Source: Lamellibrachia satsuma
Lineage: Eukaryota; Annelida; Polychaeta; Sabellida; Siboglinidae
Assembly: GCA_033239005.1 (NCBI GenBank)
Contig: BSQZ01000125.1
Coordinates: 744,001 to 808,000 of the forward strand
DNA length: 64,000 bases
Direction of reading: 5' to 3'
The notes under the pieces are model-generated. The model was not told the DNA's origin, searched no databases, and saw only the letters and a program-made list of their open reading frames with translations. Of this stretch, positions 1 to 12,074 are shown one piece after another. Positions within the stretch are counted from its first letter, which is position 1. The number at the start of each line of letters is the position of its first letter. The position numbers and the translations under genes are program-made.

Positions 1-959
1 TTTACCATATATATATATATATATATATACACATATTTTTAATATTTGAGTTCATAAAAAAAATTTATAACTATAGTTGACTTCAGATGACATAATGACA
101 ACGATTAATTATTTTTTAACAACAAGTATCAGTGAATTAAACCTTCAGAATTAAGTTCTGATTCAAATGGTAATAAAAGTAAAAAAAAAGATTATCCATA
201 ACAAAGTTACGGTATATTTTATCAAATAAGGTAATGACCAAAAATCACCAAACATATCACCAATTTTTCTTCACTTTGAAAAATATCAGTTTTAAAAGAA
301 CGATAGCAAAATTTATTGCAAATTTTAACTTGAATACTTATTATAGTAGTAGTGTCGTTTAGTCACCACACAAGCACGAGATGTGTATAACGCTCATTTA
401 TTTTTCAGGTAACAAAACACAATTTGAAAACAGTTATTCTTTGACTGCCATCCATACCACATTCGAGAGCGTCTCTATGCGTAAAATTGTTGAAAACCCA
501 TCCTCTGTTGGAAACCCTCAAAATCACAGTCGGTTTCTGAGTCCTCTATTAGCCAACGTTGCGTCCAGTTATCATCAACTTGTGCCAATTGATTGGTTAA
601 AAAACTGCATTATTTAAAATAACATCTGAGTCATCTGAGAATGCATCAACATCGTTGCCATCGCGCACGGCGTGAATGGCCTCAACATTGCTGCCATCGT
701 GCACGGCATGAATGGCATCAGCCATTTTGTGATAACAACGAAAATAAACACTTTATTTAGTAATTTACTACGCTCAAAATCGCTGTCGAAGATTTAAACA
801 AAACAGTGTATAACAACCGGAAGTGACCTGGGCCAGAACACATACACACATTTTGTGACATCATACGAATACGTGTACTCGAGATAATTCGATAGGCCTA
901 CACTATAACTACACAAAAAGTCGTAGTTGGGATAGAAAGAGTTAAGCAGAGTTTGCTGT
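1..959. other. AT-rich intergenic or intronic DNA without a recognised gene
   Basis: Opens with a short (AT)n microsatellite at about 7-28. The rest is AT-rich unique sequence. A duplicated segment of about 39 bp (shared core gccatcg, gcacggc, gaatggc) lies at 640-724. No exon of PRPF19, the minus-strand gene whose left part should lie in or beyond this region, was recognised here. Confidence 0.6.
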
Positions 960-1922
960 ATATGCACTGTACAGACACTACAGGCTTCACGACAAGGGAC
1001 TGCAAGTGTGACACTGTGCAGGTACTACAGGCTTCATGACAAGGGACTGCAAGTGTGACACTGTGCAGGTACTACAGGCTTCATGACAAGGGACTGGGAG
1101 TGTGACACTGTGCAGGTACTACAGGCTTCTTGACAAGGGACTGGGAGTGTGACACTGTGCAGGTACTACAGGCTTCGTGACAAGGGACTGCGAGTGTGAC
1201 ACTGCGCAGGTACTACAGGCTTCGTGACAAGGGACTGCGAGTGTGACACCGTGCAGGTACTACAGGCTTCGTGACAAGGGACAGCGAGTGTGACACTGCA
1301 CAGGTACTACAGGCTGCGTGACAAGGGACTGCGAGTGTGACACCGTGCAGGTACTACAGGCTTCGTGACAAGGGACTGCGAGTGTGACACTGCACAAGTA
1401 CTACAGGCTTCGTGACAAGGGACTGCGAGTGTGACACCGTGCAGGTACTACAGGCTTCGTGACAAGGGACTGCGAGTGTGACACTGTGCAGGTACTACAG
1501 GCTTCGTGACAAGGGACTGCGAGTGTGACACTGCGCAGGTACTACAGGCTTCGTGACAAGGGACTGCGAGTGTGACACCGTGCAGGTACTACAGGCTTCG
1601 TGACAAGGGACTGCGAGTGTGACACTGCACAGGTACTACAGGCTTCGTGACAAGGGACTGCGAGTGTGACACTGTGCAGGTACTACAGGCTTCGTGACAA
1701 GGGACTGCGAGTGTGACACTGTGCAGGTACTACAGGCTTCGTGACAAGGGACTGCGAGTGTGACACTGCGCAGGTACTACAGGCTTCGTGACAAGGGACT
1801 GCGAGTGTGACACTGCGCAGGTACTACAGGCTTCATGACAAGGGACTGCGAGTGTGACACTGTGCAGGTACTACAGGCTTCTTGACAAGGGACAGCGAGT
1901 GTGACACCGTGCAGGTACTACA
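960..1922. repeat. 47-bp minisatellite, left part (about 20 copies)
   Basis: Direct tandem repeats with a 47-bp unit containing gtgacaagggactgcgag and caggtactacaggcttc. Unit variants differ mainly at single positions (gcgag/gcaag/gggag; tgtgcag/tgcacag/cgtgcag). The array is broken at 1922 by a LINE and resumes at 6645 in the same phase, so both parts were one array before the insertion. Confidence 0.95.
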
Positions 1923-2106
1923 ACTTCAACTTCAACTTTATTCTCAAAAACCTTATTAGGTTACATGAGAATCACAATGTTGCATACTGTTACAATGTGA
2001 GATGGCTATAAGTGTATGTAATCCAGGCTTCAATAATACTTATAAATTACATTGGTAAATGGTTTTACCAAAATACAAAACACAAAAGTATCACAGGAAG
2101 ATCTAC

Positions 2107-3486
2107 TTACAACTTAAAGCTATTTAAAATCTCCTGTACGAATTTACATAATTTAATTAGCTTTGCATGGCTTGTCAAATTAAACAACTGGTCCATTTTT
2201 AAAGTGTTTGGTCTCACAAAATAATATCTAGAAATAAATTTAATTCTAGCTTCTTGAAAAAAAGTACATTTAAACAAATAATGAAACTCATCTCCAATAT
2301 CATTACAATCACACAGAGTACAAAATCTCTCTTGCCTATCGATTCCACTATACCTGCCTTGCTGAATAGGCAAGTTAGATAGGCCAGTGTTATTTAAAAT
2401 GTATTTAACATGAGTAATCCAAGGGGATTCAAAGATATTTTTAACATATAATTGATATAATAATTTATACATAATGCAAGACAGTTTAGATTCCTTTCCC
2501 ATCAATAGTTTCCCCCAAAAATTCAACAATCTACTGCTTATTTTAATATTTAGTGGAAATTGCCCAAGTTCTCCATAAACCATGGAAGTATGTGTTCTAT
2601 TGTTTACCCCAAGTAAAATTTTACAAAATTTCCTATGTAGCTTTTCAATTAACATAATATTTTCACATCCCCATACTTCACATCCATATAACAATATTGG
2701 GCATATAAGGGAATCAAATAGTTCTAACTGGATATCAACAGGGAGTTTTAGCTTCCTAGCTTTAGAAATTAAACATAACATTGCTCGGTTTGCCTGTTCA
2801 TATAAATGTCTGATTGCTTTAGAGAATCTACCATTATAGTTAAAATTAATTCCTAGATAGTTATACTTATCTACAATGGCAAGCTTATTTGGTCCAAATT
2901 TAAATTCTGGCAATTTTCTAATCTTCCCCCTTGAGAATACTAACACCTTAGTTTTGGCAGTATTAACATGCAATTTCCAAGTTTTGCAATAGTTAAATAG
3001 GGCGTCAAGTGCAGATTGTAACTGAGTAGGTGACTCTGCTAATACAATTGTATCATCAGCATACAGCAACACAAAAAGCTTTAGATACACAACAATGTCC
3101 TCTTTTTCAAAACAATTTTCCATTAGACTAGAAATGTAGGTTAAACCCCCATATGCATTTGACAGATGTGTTTCAAGATCATTCAAAAATAATGCAAACA
3201 TTAGTGGTGACAAATTTTCGCCTTGTCGAACTCCAATATTGCATGGGAAGAAAGGTGACAAATGTTTTGTAAATGTATTCATAATACATGATTTGGCTTC
3301 CTTATATAAGTTAAATATCACAGTGAAAATGTTTCCATCAATATTATTTGATAATAATTTCAACCATAGGAATGTTCTGTTTACAGTGTCAAAAGCCTTT
3401 CTGTAGTCTACAAAGGCACAGTATAAGCGCTTCCTTTTATTTAAGTATAAATCGATTAAATTTTTCAAGACAAATACATGATCCAT
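2107..3486 (-). pseudogene. LINE ORF2, reverse transcriptase half (after frameshift)
   Basis: Encodes about 459 residues. RT blocks seen: YCAFVDYRKAFDTVNR, IGVRQGENLSPLMFALFLND, and the catalytic LLYADDTIVLAE. Near the C-terminus is a Cys/His knuckle (CTLCDCNDIGDEFHYLFKC) followed by the stop. In the element it is read after the endonuclease half at 3465-5405; the two frames overlap at 3465-3486, where a frameshift separates the segment before DHVFVLKNLIDLYL from the RT core. One frameshift inactivates the polyprotein unless it is a sequencing error. Confidence 0.9.
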
Positions 3487-5405
3487 TGTGGAATAATCAT
3501 GCCGAAATCCAGTTTGTTCCTCCCCATTATTCCCAATTCATCAATATATTCAGTTAACCTATTATTCAAAACACAGGTGAATAATTTGCAAAAGCAACTG
3601 AGCAGTGTGATCCCTCTGTAGTTATCTGGGTTAGTTACAGGACCCTTATTTTTATAAATTGGCAAAATAATACCCATGGCCCAATCTTTAGGAATATGGC
3701 CAGATTTTAGTATGACATTAAACAATTTAACATATACAGAGATCATATAATCCTCAGAATGTTTTAGGAACTCATTTAGGATTAGGTCCAACCCACACGC
3801 TTTGTTGTTTTTTAACTTATGTATACCATTTCTTACTTCCTCAGCTGTAAACATACTATTTAAAAAAATATTATTATTATTGTTTGCAAAATTTTCATAA
3901 TCATAGTCATTCTGATCCTCCTCCTCACTAAAACTTAACTTCTTAAAGTGTTCAAAAAAAGTGTTAGTATTAACTGTATTGATTTCTTTACCTTTGTCAC
4001 CTTTCGACTCATTAATAATTTTCCAGTAGTCCTTTGGATTCTTACTCTTCATATTTCTTAATTTATTTGCAAAATCCTTAAAATACAATTTGTGCTGCTT
4101 GTTAATTTCCTTTTTATAGTTCCTACTTGCAATATGTTTGGCATTTCTATTAACATCAGTTTTATCTTTACAGTACACTGCTTTGGCTTGAAAGTAATGT
4201 TTTCTCCTTTCTGTACAGGCTTGGTTAAACCATGGTTTACTGTTAGCTTTTTTGTCAATGCTTTTACCCTTCATTGTAGGTCTGTAGTTATCCTTCATAC
4301 AACCAACCGTTTTAGCAGCACTTTTTAATATATCATTAATGCGATTTACTATATCATTTACTGAAGCCTCATCAATATCATTACACATTAAATTGTCAAG
4401 ATCTTTCTCTATATCTACAACATCCTTCAAATTAATACTACGTTTAAAGCTCGATTCACAATCCTTAACCCATTTTGGTTTGTTAAATTGGGCAGTATCA
4501 TCATTCTCAGTCATCTCATCCTCCCTTATTGTTGGAACAATTGGGTGTTGCATGGTACATTTAAAGCCCATTTTAACAGGGTTGTGAGCATCAGATAACA
4601 ATTCATCAAATTCCAAAACCTCAAATTCCATTATATTATTAAATGATTGTGGAGAAACAAGAATATAATCAAGAGTGCTTACATTTTTGTATGTAGTTGC
4701 ACCTCTGTCCCTATCAACACCAATCCTGCCATTAACAATATGGACATTTAGACTTTTACACAATGTGATTAACCTGTGTCCATAATTATTTGTCTTTTTA
4801 TCTATTGAATTTCTATCCAGTGGTATGCCTACATTATCTGAATTATTTTTTCCCATTAACTGTTGCATTATATCTTCGTCAAAGTCATTCAACATCATAT
4901 TTCGATCGTTAAACTCAATAAAATCACATAAATTACCAGTTCGGGCATTAAAGTCACCAACTAAATACAATGGGCTGTTTAAGTCATTCCTCAGGTTTAC
5001 AATGTCATTTTCTATATCATCAAACAGGCTAGCTGATGAATAAATAGAATTCTCTGGCGGAATATAAACTATTCCCCATAATGCTTCATACCCAAGCAAA
5101 TAAACATTTGATTTGAACCATAGTACACAATTTGTATCTCCATGTACAATTTCAATAGTGTTAGACAGAGAGTTCTTAATCAGTAATGCTACTCCTCCGG
5201 ATTTAGATTTAAATTTTTTTCTATTCATTGTATGGCAATCAAAGCCATCTATATCAATTATGTCAAGATCATCCAGTTTTGTTTCTGTTAGAAATATTAA
5301 ATCATATTCTGAAATAAAGAAATCAAAGTCAGGCGATCTCAGCCTGGTCATTAAGCCACAAACATTAAGTAGAAGACATTTGATATTAGTTACAGCAGGT
5401 TGCAA
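3465..5405 (-). pseudogene. LINE ORF2, AP-endonuclease and N-terminal RT half
   Basis: About 640 residues. Endonuclease/exonuclease/phosphatase fold signatures are visible: LLLNVCGL near the start, LTETKLDD, YLVGDFNARTG, LDYILVSP and SDAHNPVKMGF. These are the metal-binding and catalytic blocks of LINE endonucleases that nick target DNA. The C-terminal part enters the RT domain (HIPKDWAMGIILPIYKNKG, NYRGITLLSCFCKLF) and then loses frame at about 3470. There is no clear ATG at the 5' limit (TTG at 5405), and the frame begins about 70 bp after the ORF1 stop. Confidence 0.9.
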
Positions 5406-5474
5406 AGCAGAGTTCTGCTCTGTAATTAAACTCTTAGTTCCTACGTCTTCACAAGAGGATCTTCCTTCCCCGTC

Positions 5475-6341
5475 CTATTCTACACCGAGAACGTAGGACC
5501 CAAGTCCCAGTGCCTTGAGATCTGGTTGATCAATTCCAACTTTAAACAAATCATCAGGCGACTGGATTGTGATCTTGTTGCCTTTGATGCTGCGCCCGTC
5601 GCGTGTGTATGCATAGTCAACCGCGTCTGCGTGCTTGGCTATCATCAGAAGTTTGTATCTTAGCGGCGTTAGGTCTTCCGTAATGAACACCTTTGCATCA
5701 GTGTTGGCGCTTACAGTCTTAAGTTTCTTTTTGTTCATCGTCAGTTGTTTTATCAATTGCCTGGACACAAACTTCACCAGCACGGGTCTTGCTCGACCTC
5801 CCGACTTTCCCACTCTGTGGGCCACAGATATATCACTTGATTGTATAATGATGTCGACACTCTTTGCGATCGATATGATTTTTCTTATCAGATCGACCTC
5901 GGATTCTTCGGCTGTATCACCTTCAACTCCGAAGACTCTGACTGATTCTCTCCTGGAATACTGTTCCATTTCATCGTGTTGGAATCGTAGCAGTAATACC
6001 TGTTTCTGGGCATTTTCAAATCGTTTCTCCATCATTGATACTGATTTTTCCATTGCTCTGCTAACCGCCTCGGTCACTGCTGCCGTGACAGCACCCACTA
6101 TCACTGGCATCAGCTGCTGTATCAGAGCCTGTACATCAATATTTTCCTGGGTGCTCACGCCTAAGCCGCTGCTGCCGCTAGTCACATGTGTCAGGCTTTT
6201 AGAGACAATCTTCTTACCAGTTGCCTGCAGTTGGTCACTGTCGGAATCTGAATCAGAATCCGGTTCTGTATTTTTCTTATCACCAGGTTTAGTAGCACTG
6301 CGCAAAACTGGCTCTTGTCCTTTCTTGCCACGCTTGCCCAT
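5475..6341 (-). CDS. LINE ORF1 protein (nucleic-acid-binding chaperone type)
   Basis: An intact 288-codon frame from ATG at 6341 (the open frame extends 17 codons further upstream but without a better start). The N-terminus is basic and Ser/Asp-rich (DSDSDSDSDQ), followed by a helical, coiled-coil-like stretch (ALIQQLMPVIVGAVTAAV onward) with EMEQYSRRESVRVFGV. The core has AHRVGKSGGRARPVLVKF and FITEDLTPLRYKLL, patterns of the RRM plus C-terminal domain of LINE ORF1 proteins. Such proteins bind element RNA and form trimers. It lies just upstream of ORF2 in the same element. Confidence 0.85.
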   Translation of the reverse strand: MGKRGKKGQEPVLRSATKPGDKKNTEPDSDSDSDSDQLQATGKKIVSKSLTHVTSGSSGLGVSTQENIDVQALIQQLMPVIVGAVTAAVTEAVSRAMEKSVSMMEKRFENAQKQVLLLRFQHDEMEQYSRRESVRVFGVEGDTAEESEVDLIRKIISIAKSVDIIIQSSDISVAHRVGKSGGRARPVLVKFVSRQLIKQLTMNKKKLKTVSANTDAKVFITEDLTPLRYKLLMIAKHADAVDYAYTRDGRSIKGNKITIQSPDDLFKVGIDQPDLKALGLGSYVLGVE

Positions 6342-6644
6342 CAATGCGGCTGTCTGCTTCACTCGAATGTAAACAATGACAGCAATGGACAATGGTCTTA
6401 ATCGTAATGTAGGTCAAGCTGCGCAGCCGTGGGTCAGTTCGACCAGCCAAGACAAGTTGACCCTCGATTTATGCCACCAATTTCTAACGGTCAGTCCATT
6501 CAATGTCAGTATCTTGTTGTGAACACTTCATTTGTGGTATACATACACTTTGGCGTCAGTTCCACTTTTAGAAACAGGAGTATCCGTTGGAACAACTCAG
6601 AGCAACTATTCAAGCATGTGCCACCTCACCAGCGCCATCTATCG

Positions 6645-6845
6645 TACAGGCTTCGTGACAAGGGACTGCGAGTGTGACACTGTGCAGGTACTACAGGCTT
6701 CGTGACAAGGGACTGGGAGTGTGACACTGCACAGGTACTACAGGCTTCGTGACAAGGGACTGCGGGTGTGACACTGTGCAGGTACTACAGGCTTCGTGAC
6801 AAGGGACTGCGAGTGTGACACTGTGCAGGTACTACAGGCTTCATA
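6645..6845. repeat. 47-bp minisatellite, right part (about 4 copies)
   Basis: Continuation of the array at 960-1922 after the LINE. Same unit and phase, starting tacaggcttcgtgacaagg. Confidence 0.93.
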
Positions 6846-6892
6846 AATTAATGACAATTTCAATTGTTCAGGTGTCTTTCCTCAACAATATT

Positions 6893-7048
6893 TGCAAACT
6901 CACAAATGTTCTGTTTGTTGCAAACTCACAAATGTTCAGTTTGTTGCAAACTCACAAATGTTCTGTTTGTTGCAAACTCACAAATGTTCAGTTTGTTGCA
7001 AACTCACAAATGTTCTGTTTGTTGCAAACTCACAAATGTTCCAACTGT
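6893..7048. repeat. 26-bp minisatellite (6 copies)
   Basis: Unit caaactcacaaatgttctg plus tttgttg, alternating between ttctg and ttcag versions. Because 26 is not a multiple of 3, the same words appear in three overlapping open frames; none is a real gene. The array abuts the 5' truncation point of the LINE fragment that follows. Confidence 0.93.
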
Positions 7049-7049
7049 T

Positions 7050-7552
7050 TGTTGCACCAAACATTATGAGCATCTGTGCGAAAGACAACATTTGTTACAA
7101 TTTTATTTCCATTATTAATGAGCTACATTGGCTTCCGGTGAAATACCGGCTCTGCTTTAAGGTTAACACCTTCACATATAAAGTGCTCAACGGATTGGCA
7201 CTGGCATACATGAGTGACATTGTGCAGAAATATCAACCAACGCGTAGTTTAAGATCAACGGAGAAGTCACTTCTCGTCGTACCTGTACTACGGACTGCAA
7301 CTTATGGTGAACATTGTTTCAGCCGACATGCGGCCATACTGTGGAACGACTTGCCTGAGAACATTAAACAACTGAACACTCTCAGCTCTTTCAAGAGACA
7401 CTTAAAACACATCTTTTTAAACTGGCTTACGACTGACGTGATTGAGTCACGCTCTCGTTTTAATGACATTGCTATATACCAATGACTTATTCGTTATGTT
7501 TTATTAATGTGTTTACTATAAGTGTAATATATATGTTTATTTATTTTTTAAT
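7050..7552 (+). mobile_element. 5'-truncated LINE, C-terminal end of reverse transcriptase
   Basis: The frame to the stop at 7485 carries the typical C-terminal tail of CR1/L2/Jockey-like reverse transcriptases: ELHWLPVKYRLCFKVNTFTYK, a RSLRSTEKSLLVVP block, YGEHCFSRHAAILWNDLP and LSSFKRHLKHIFL. Only the last 130 or so codons remain, plus an AT-rich 3' segment. It is a dead-on-arrival copy. Confidence 0.85.
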
Positions 7553-7821
7553 GTTTAACTCATTTCATTCGGGATACGCCTGCGGGCGTAGTTGACCTTT
7601 TCATTCGGGATACGCCTGCAGGCGTAGTCAACACACGTGACGGCCTTATCTGGTATTTACACAAACTGTGTGCATCATGTCCAGCTTTTACCATTTTCCC
7701 CATGATGCAGTAGGACCACACTACCGGTTGGAAGCCATTTGCAATTTTTCAACCGCGTTTTTTGTCAGAGTATAGAGAGAAGTTCGATTTGTTTTGTTTT
7801 GGAGGTTTTTGGTATTTAAAA

Positions 7822-9519
7822 ATGGCGGATGATGGCGCAGTTAGCGATGGTAGTGACATTGACTACGAAGGCAGCGAAATCGGGAGTAATACGGGAAGTT
7901 CTTTGGGCAGTATTTCACCCGAAAGCGACCTAGACGAACGACGTGCTGTGAGAGAACAGTGGGTTCGCAATCTGTTCGCTGAAGACGACTCCGACGACTC
8001 GGACTTCGGCGGCTTCCAGGGCATCTGGAAGGAGCGCGATTTCGCCCACCGTGTCACCATGGCCTTTCGCGGAATCGGTGGGGCGTCGGTCCTACATCCA
8101 CCAGAAGCAAACCCGGGGATGTACTTCGACCAGTTTTGGACCGCCGAAATGTGGACTCAACTGACTGTTGAAACCAACCGCTACGCCGACCAGGAGAGGC
8201 AGCGAAATCCACCGCCGCCATCAGCCCCTATCTGGATGCCTGTCACTGTCGACGAGATCAGGCGTTCGTTGGCTTGTGCTTTGCCATGGGTGTGTTACGT
8301 CTACCATCCAGGAATGACTATTGGCGTATGAGCAACTGGCTGCTAAAGACGAACTTTGGCAGGGTGATGGCCAGGGACAAATTCAATTTGATTTGGCGCT
8401 ACCTCCACCTGGCCAACAATGACGCCCCAGGTGCCGAAGGAGACAAGCTCGTAAAGATACGGTGGTTTGTTGACTTTCTCAACGAACAGTTTCAGTCTGT
8501 GTACGTGCCGTATGGAAGCGCACGGTCGATGAAAGCATGATCCAGTTCAAGGGCCGACTTGGATTTCGCCAGTACCTGCCAGCCAAACCGATCAAGTGGG
8601 GCATCAAGGTGTGGGTCCTTGCAGAAAGCGACACTGGTTACCTGTCGAAGTTCCAGGTGTACACCGGCAGGGCACCGGGAGGACAGGAACGTGGTCTGAC
8701 ACACCGTGTTGTGACAGACCTTGTCGACCACCTGTACGGGCAGTACACGCAGGTGTACCGACAACTTCTACACAAGCACTGACTTGCTGACGTACCTGCA
8801 TGTTCGACAGGTGTATGCGTGTGGCACAGTCCGGAGTAATCGCAAGAACTTGCCGACTGCCTTGCTGCCGAAGAATGTGAGACTGGAGAAGCACCAGTAC
8901 AAGGTGGCACAGAAGGACGAGCTGTCCTTTGTAGTGTGGCAGGACACAAAGCCAGTGTGTGTCCTGTCGAACTTCCACGACCCGACAGCAGTGGGAGCCG
9001 TGTCGCGGACGCGTGCGTGTGGGTGGTGATTCCCAACAGGTGGCAGTCCCTGCAGCCGTGGCCGACTACCAGAAACACATGAAAGGGGTTGACCTTATGG
9101 ACCAGATGGTGGGTTATTACATCATCCATCACCGGTCCAAGAAGTGGTGGAGGCGCATCTTCCACTACCTGATGATGGCCTCCGCACACAATGCGTATGT
9201 TGTGGCGCGAGATACCAACCCGGAGATGGTCGAGTCCGAGTGGCCCAACTTCCAGGATTTCCTGGAGGAGATCATCCTGTGGCTGGTAGGGGACATTCGT
9301 TCGCGACGGGACCCTGCTGCCAACCCACGTCCTGTCCCCGGTGCAGGAAGACATGACATCGTCAAGATGTACGAGAGAAAGAGGACATGTATCGAGTGTT
9401 CCCTGGGAGCAGCAGCAGGTGAACGACGCGGCACGACCAAACACGGGTGTCGACAGTGTCAACAGCCAGTGCACTTAGAGTGTGTGTGCACACATTTCCA
9501 CAGATTATACAACCTGTGA
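7822..9519 (+). pseudogene. piggyBac-like transposase, broken by frameshifts
   Basis: The start at 7822 begins MADDGAVSDGSDIDYE, an acidic N-terminus usual for the family. The homology then passes through frame changes near 8275, 8510, 8750 and 9010-9030. Recognisable blocks in order: LPSRNDYWRMSNWLL; TVDESMIQFKGR (first catalytic Asp); GIKVWVLAESDTGY; a TDNFYTS block (second Asp); GVDLMDQMVGYYIIHHRSKK (third Asp). The C-terminus is Cys/His-rich (CIECSLG, HGCRQCQQPVHLEC), as in piggyBac zinc-finger tails, ending at the stop 9517-9519. All three catalytic Asp positions survive, but at least four indels make it a pseudogene in this copy. Confidence 0.9.
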
Positions 9520-9734
9520 GTTGTCATTGGCGTGACCAGTGCTGTGAACAGTGACATGGCCAGTGTCTCGACTCGTGAATGTTATTGCACCAGTCAAGTG
9601 AATGTTTGCTGTTTCATATTAAATTTTATTGTGTACATTGTCTTGAATGTTGTAATTCCTTTGCATTAGAGACTGCATCTGTATTGAGAGTGAATATACA
9701 TGTAAGGAAATTATTCATTTAGTTTACATGATGA

Positions 9735-10435
9735 CTTCCATTCAAAAAACTATAACTTTTGATTGATGTATCATATTTACATAATTTTTTTACCACTGGT
9801 TGAAGAAATGAATTTGGGAGGTTTATGTCACTGGATGTATGACCATTCTGAGTGGCTATATACATGTAAAACAAGTCTAAAGTTGATAGACACACGTTTT
9901 TTTATTCTTTTATTTCTTTACATTCTTCTTCAACTTGAGACTACTTCCACCATGCACACTCTACACAAACAATGTCAACATCATCATGCAGGCAATTCTC
10001 TTCTGAGTCCAGAAATATATGGGTTTATACACTTTTATTCAACAGCTGCCTAAAAAAAAATAATAGAAATATTTGTAAATTCCTGTCGGGAAAGTTATCT
10101 TTTCATGTATCCGACAACTTTCATTCAAAAATGTGTAGCACCAGACTGAGAAAAGATATTTACATGAAACTTTTACCACTGTGTGAACAAATGAATTTGG
10201 GAGATTTCTCCCATTGGATGTATGACCTTCCTGAGTGGCTGTCTGTAGGTAAAACAAGGCCAAAGTCGGATGCGCAATGTTTTTTTTTTTATTACTTTTC
10301 CTTCTTCTTCTTCACCTTGAAACCACTTCATCCATGTACATGCTACATAAACATGTTCAATGTCATCATGTAGGCAATTCTCTCCCGATTCCAGAAATGT
10401 AAGGGTTTATATACTTTTCTTCAACCATTATTTTA
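9735..10435. repeat. Direct duplication of about 320 bp in the 3' part of the piggyBac-like element
   Basis: Two diverged copies, about 9735-10050 and 10106-10430, share accact..ttgaa.aaatgaatttggga, tggatgtatgacc.t.ctgagtggct and aggcaattctct. Both lie between the transposase stop and the right terminal repeat. No coding function is visible. Confidence 0.75.
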
Positions 10436-10655
10436 TAAAAAATAGATATGTAACCCGACCGTCACAATAATTTACTACAACTGTAAATTTGGGATTTTCT
10501 TCAGATCTGAGCAATGTGGCCAACTAACTAGCTGTCAGAATGAAATGGGTTAAATCAGCTCCTTACACTAGCTACTTTTAAAATAATCTATATTTTATAG
10601 TTTTATTTAATTTATGCAGTTTTATGTAAAGTGTGTATTTTATAGTGTTATTTAA

Positions 10656-12070
10656 CCCATTAGACCCCACGCGTCCGAAAGCGTCCGACCTTGTTTTCCC
10701 CACGGCGCCCGAAAGCGTCCGCTGGGGAAAAAGGCTGTGGAGGTGGCGTCATCGGGTGGATTGATATGAAACTAAAACTAGCGGAATTCTACATATCTTA
10801 GCTATGAATTGTGGGTAAAATTAACATATGGTCGTATTGAAAGTTTCGAAGATAATCGCATTTTAAGTCGAGCACTGGTGGGCTTTAAAAATGGCCGTTT
10901 CTCGTAGAACAGATACGTTCATTGCAGATGAAGTTCGCGCGATTTTAGAGATGAATCTTCGGAAGAAAGTGCTTCTGAGATGGATGTGGAGGTAAGATTT
11001 ATATGTGGCTCGATCTTTGACTGAGTGAGCGATAAATTGAAGATGGCGTCGGTTGGTTTTCTTCGTCCAAGAGTAGCCTGGTCACTGTTTTATTCACCTT
11101 GTCGACTGTTTCAACGCTGACATTGTGTGTTTTGTGCCATTTACTTGGCTTAGATTACATTGTTAGTTGTGCATGTTGTTATATAATGAATTATAAAGCA
11201 AATGAGTAAATAAAACAGAAAAATCTGGCCCGACGAGCATGTAAACAGTCAAGCCCGGCCCCTGGAATCTGGATGGGCGGTGCCTGGATGGGTGGTGTTG
11301 TTGCTTTGCCTTTGGACATTGTTGACAATTTTATTATAATGACGGTGTCAGTGGTCTTTGTAATTAATTATATTTATCTATATTTCAGATATTTGTCAAT
11401 TTAAAAAAGTCTTGTAATTATTGGCTGCTTGTAAAAATGATAATTTTACATTGTTGTAATTGATATGACATGTGACAAATGCATACAAAATTTTATTCTT
11501 ATTCTGTTTTCATTACTGTAGCTGTTTGTTTGTTTCAGGTGGCAAGTAATAGTAGTGATGACATCCCTGATGAGAACTCCAACAACTCATTGTCATAAAA
11601 AATGAGCTTATCAGTTGTGTCGCAAAAACGGAGTGAAACGGCCATCTGGACGTGCAATTGAGACATGCTTTGGATGTCTGACATGCAATGTGCATTTGTG
11701 CAAAATTGGATTCTTTGTTCAGTATCATGCATAGGAAGAACATTTCCTTGTGTGGAGCCAGCAGTTGGTGATGTTATTGTAATAAAATGTGACTATCATG
11801 TCAAACTTCACTCAATATTTGTTTTAAAAAATTATTTCCGAAGTTCCACACCTCAGAATGACAACATATAACAGGCTTATATACACCACAGTTACACCAT
11901 TGCATAGATAATTCAATTTGCTTCAAAATAAACATAACTTGCAATTATAAGATATCAATACTTTTGAAACTACAGCTTAAAAACTACAAGCACCCATAAT
12001 TTTCAAAATCTGCCTCAGTTGCCCGGGGAAAAGCAGCACACGCGTAATTCAATGTGCGGGGTCTAATGGG
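10656..12070 (+). mobile_element. Second piggyBac-like element, internally deleted
   Basis: TTAA at 10652-10655 and 12071-12074 flank perfect 13-bp inverted repeats CCCATTAGACCCC (10656-10668) and GGGGTCTAATGGG (12058-12070). The left subterminal region has two copies of a GCG/CCGAAAGCGTCCG motif. Internal fragments encode a transposase start (MAVSRRTDTFIADEV at about 10891), an acidic segment, a GT..AG intron-like gap, and a C-terminal Cys motif, while the catalytic core is absent. It is therefore a non-autonomous derivative of a piggyBac-type element of a different terminal-repeat family from its neighbour. Confidence 0.88.
10891..11739 (+). pseudogene. Remnant piggyBac-like transposase (N-terminal and C-terminal ends only)
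   Basis: ATG at 10891 opens MAVSRRTDTFIADEVRAIL. A one-base shift leads to DESSEESASEMDVE ending at a GTAAGA donor (about 10992). After a pyrimidine-rich stretch and TTTCAG at about 11539, VASNSSDDIPDENSNNSLS follows. Around 11625-11735 another frame reads ETCFGCLTCNVHLC and IGFFVQYHA then stop, the Cys-rich tail of piggyBac transposases. The DDD core is deleted. The intron position suggests the parent element had a spliced transposase gene. Confidence 0.75.
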
Positions 12071-12074
12071 TTAA

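Larger units (their letters stand above)
1923..6644 (-). mobile_element. Non-LTR retrotransposon (LINE) inserted in the 47-bp array
   Basis: A two-ORF LINE on the minus strand: 5' end near 6644, ORF1 at 6341-5475, ORF2 at about 5405-2107 (one frameshift), then a short 3' UTR ending in repeated gttgaa units at 1923-1940. The 47-bp array stops at 1922 and resumes at 6645 with a shared TACA (1919-1922 and 6645-6648), which reads as a 4-bp target duplication. ORF2 has an apurinic endonuclease, a reverse transcriptase with YADD, and a C-terminal Cys/His knuckle. The clade is not settled by eye; an ORF1p with coiled coil plus RRM-like core and an AP endonuclease suits the CR1/Jockey/I or L1-like groups. 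Confidence 0.9.
7559..10549 (+). mobile_element. piggyBac-like DNA transposon with TTAA target duplication
   Basis: Flanked by TTAA at 7555-7558 and 10550-10553. The terminal inverted repeats are CTCATTTCATTC (7559-7570) and GAATGAAATGGG (10538-10549), one mismatch apart when aligned. The left subterminal region has two direct copies (about 7564-7592 and 7601-7631) of a block containing cattcgggatacgcctgc; the second holds the palindrome ACGCCTGCAGGCGT. Inside is a frameshifted transposase. The 3' third holds a degenerate direct duplication. The size, TTAA specificity and transposase all fit the piggyBac superfamily. Confidence 0.9.

Noticed and set aside
5635..6372. 245-codon plus-strand open frame
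   Set aside because: Antisense shadow of LINE ORF1, which has recognisable ORF1p motifs on the minus strand.
8638..9474. 278-codon minus-strand open frame
   Set aside because: Antisense shadow of the GC-rich piggyBac transposase region.
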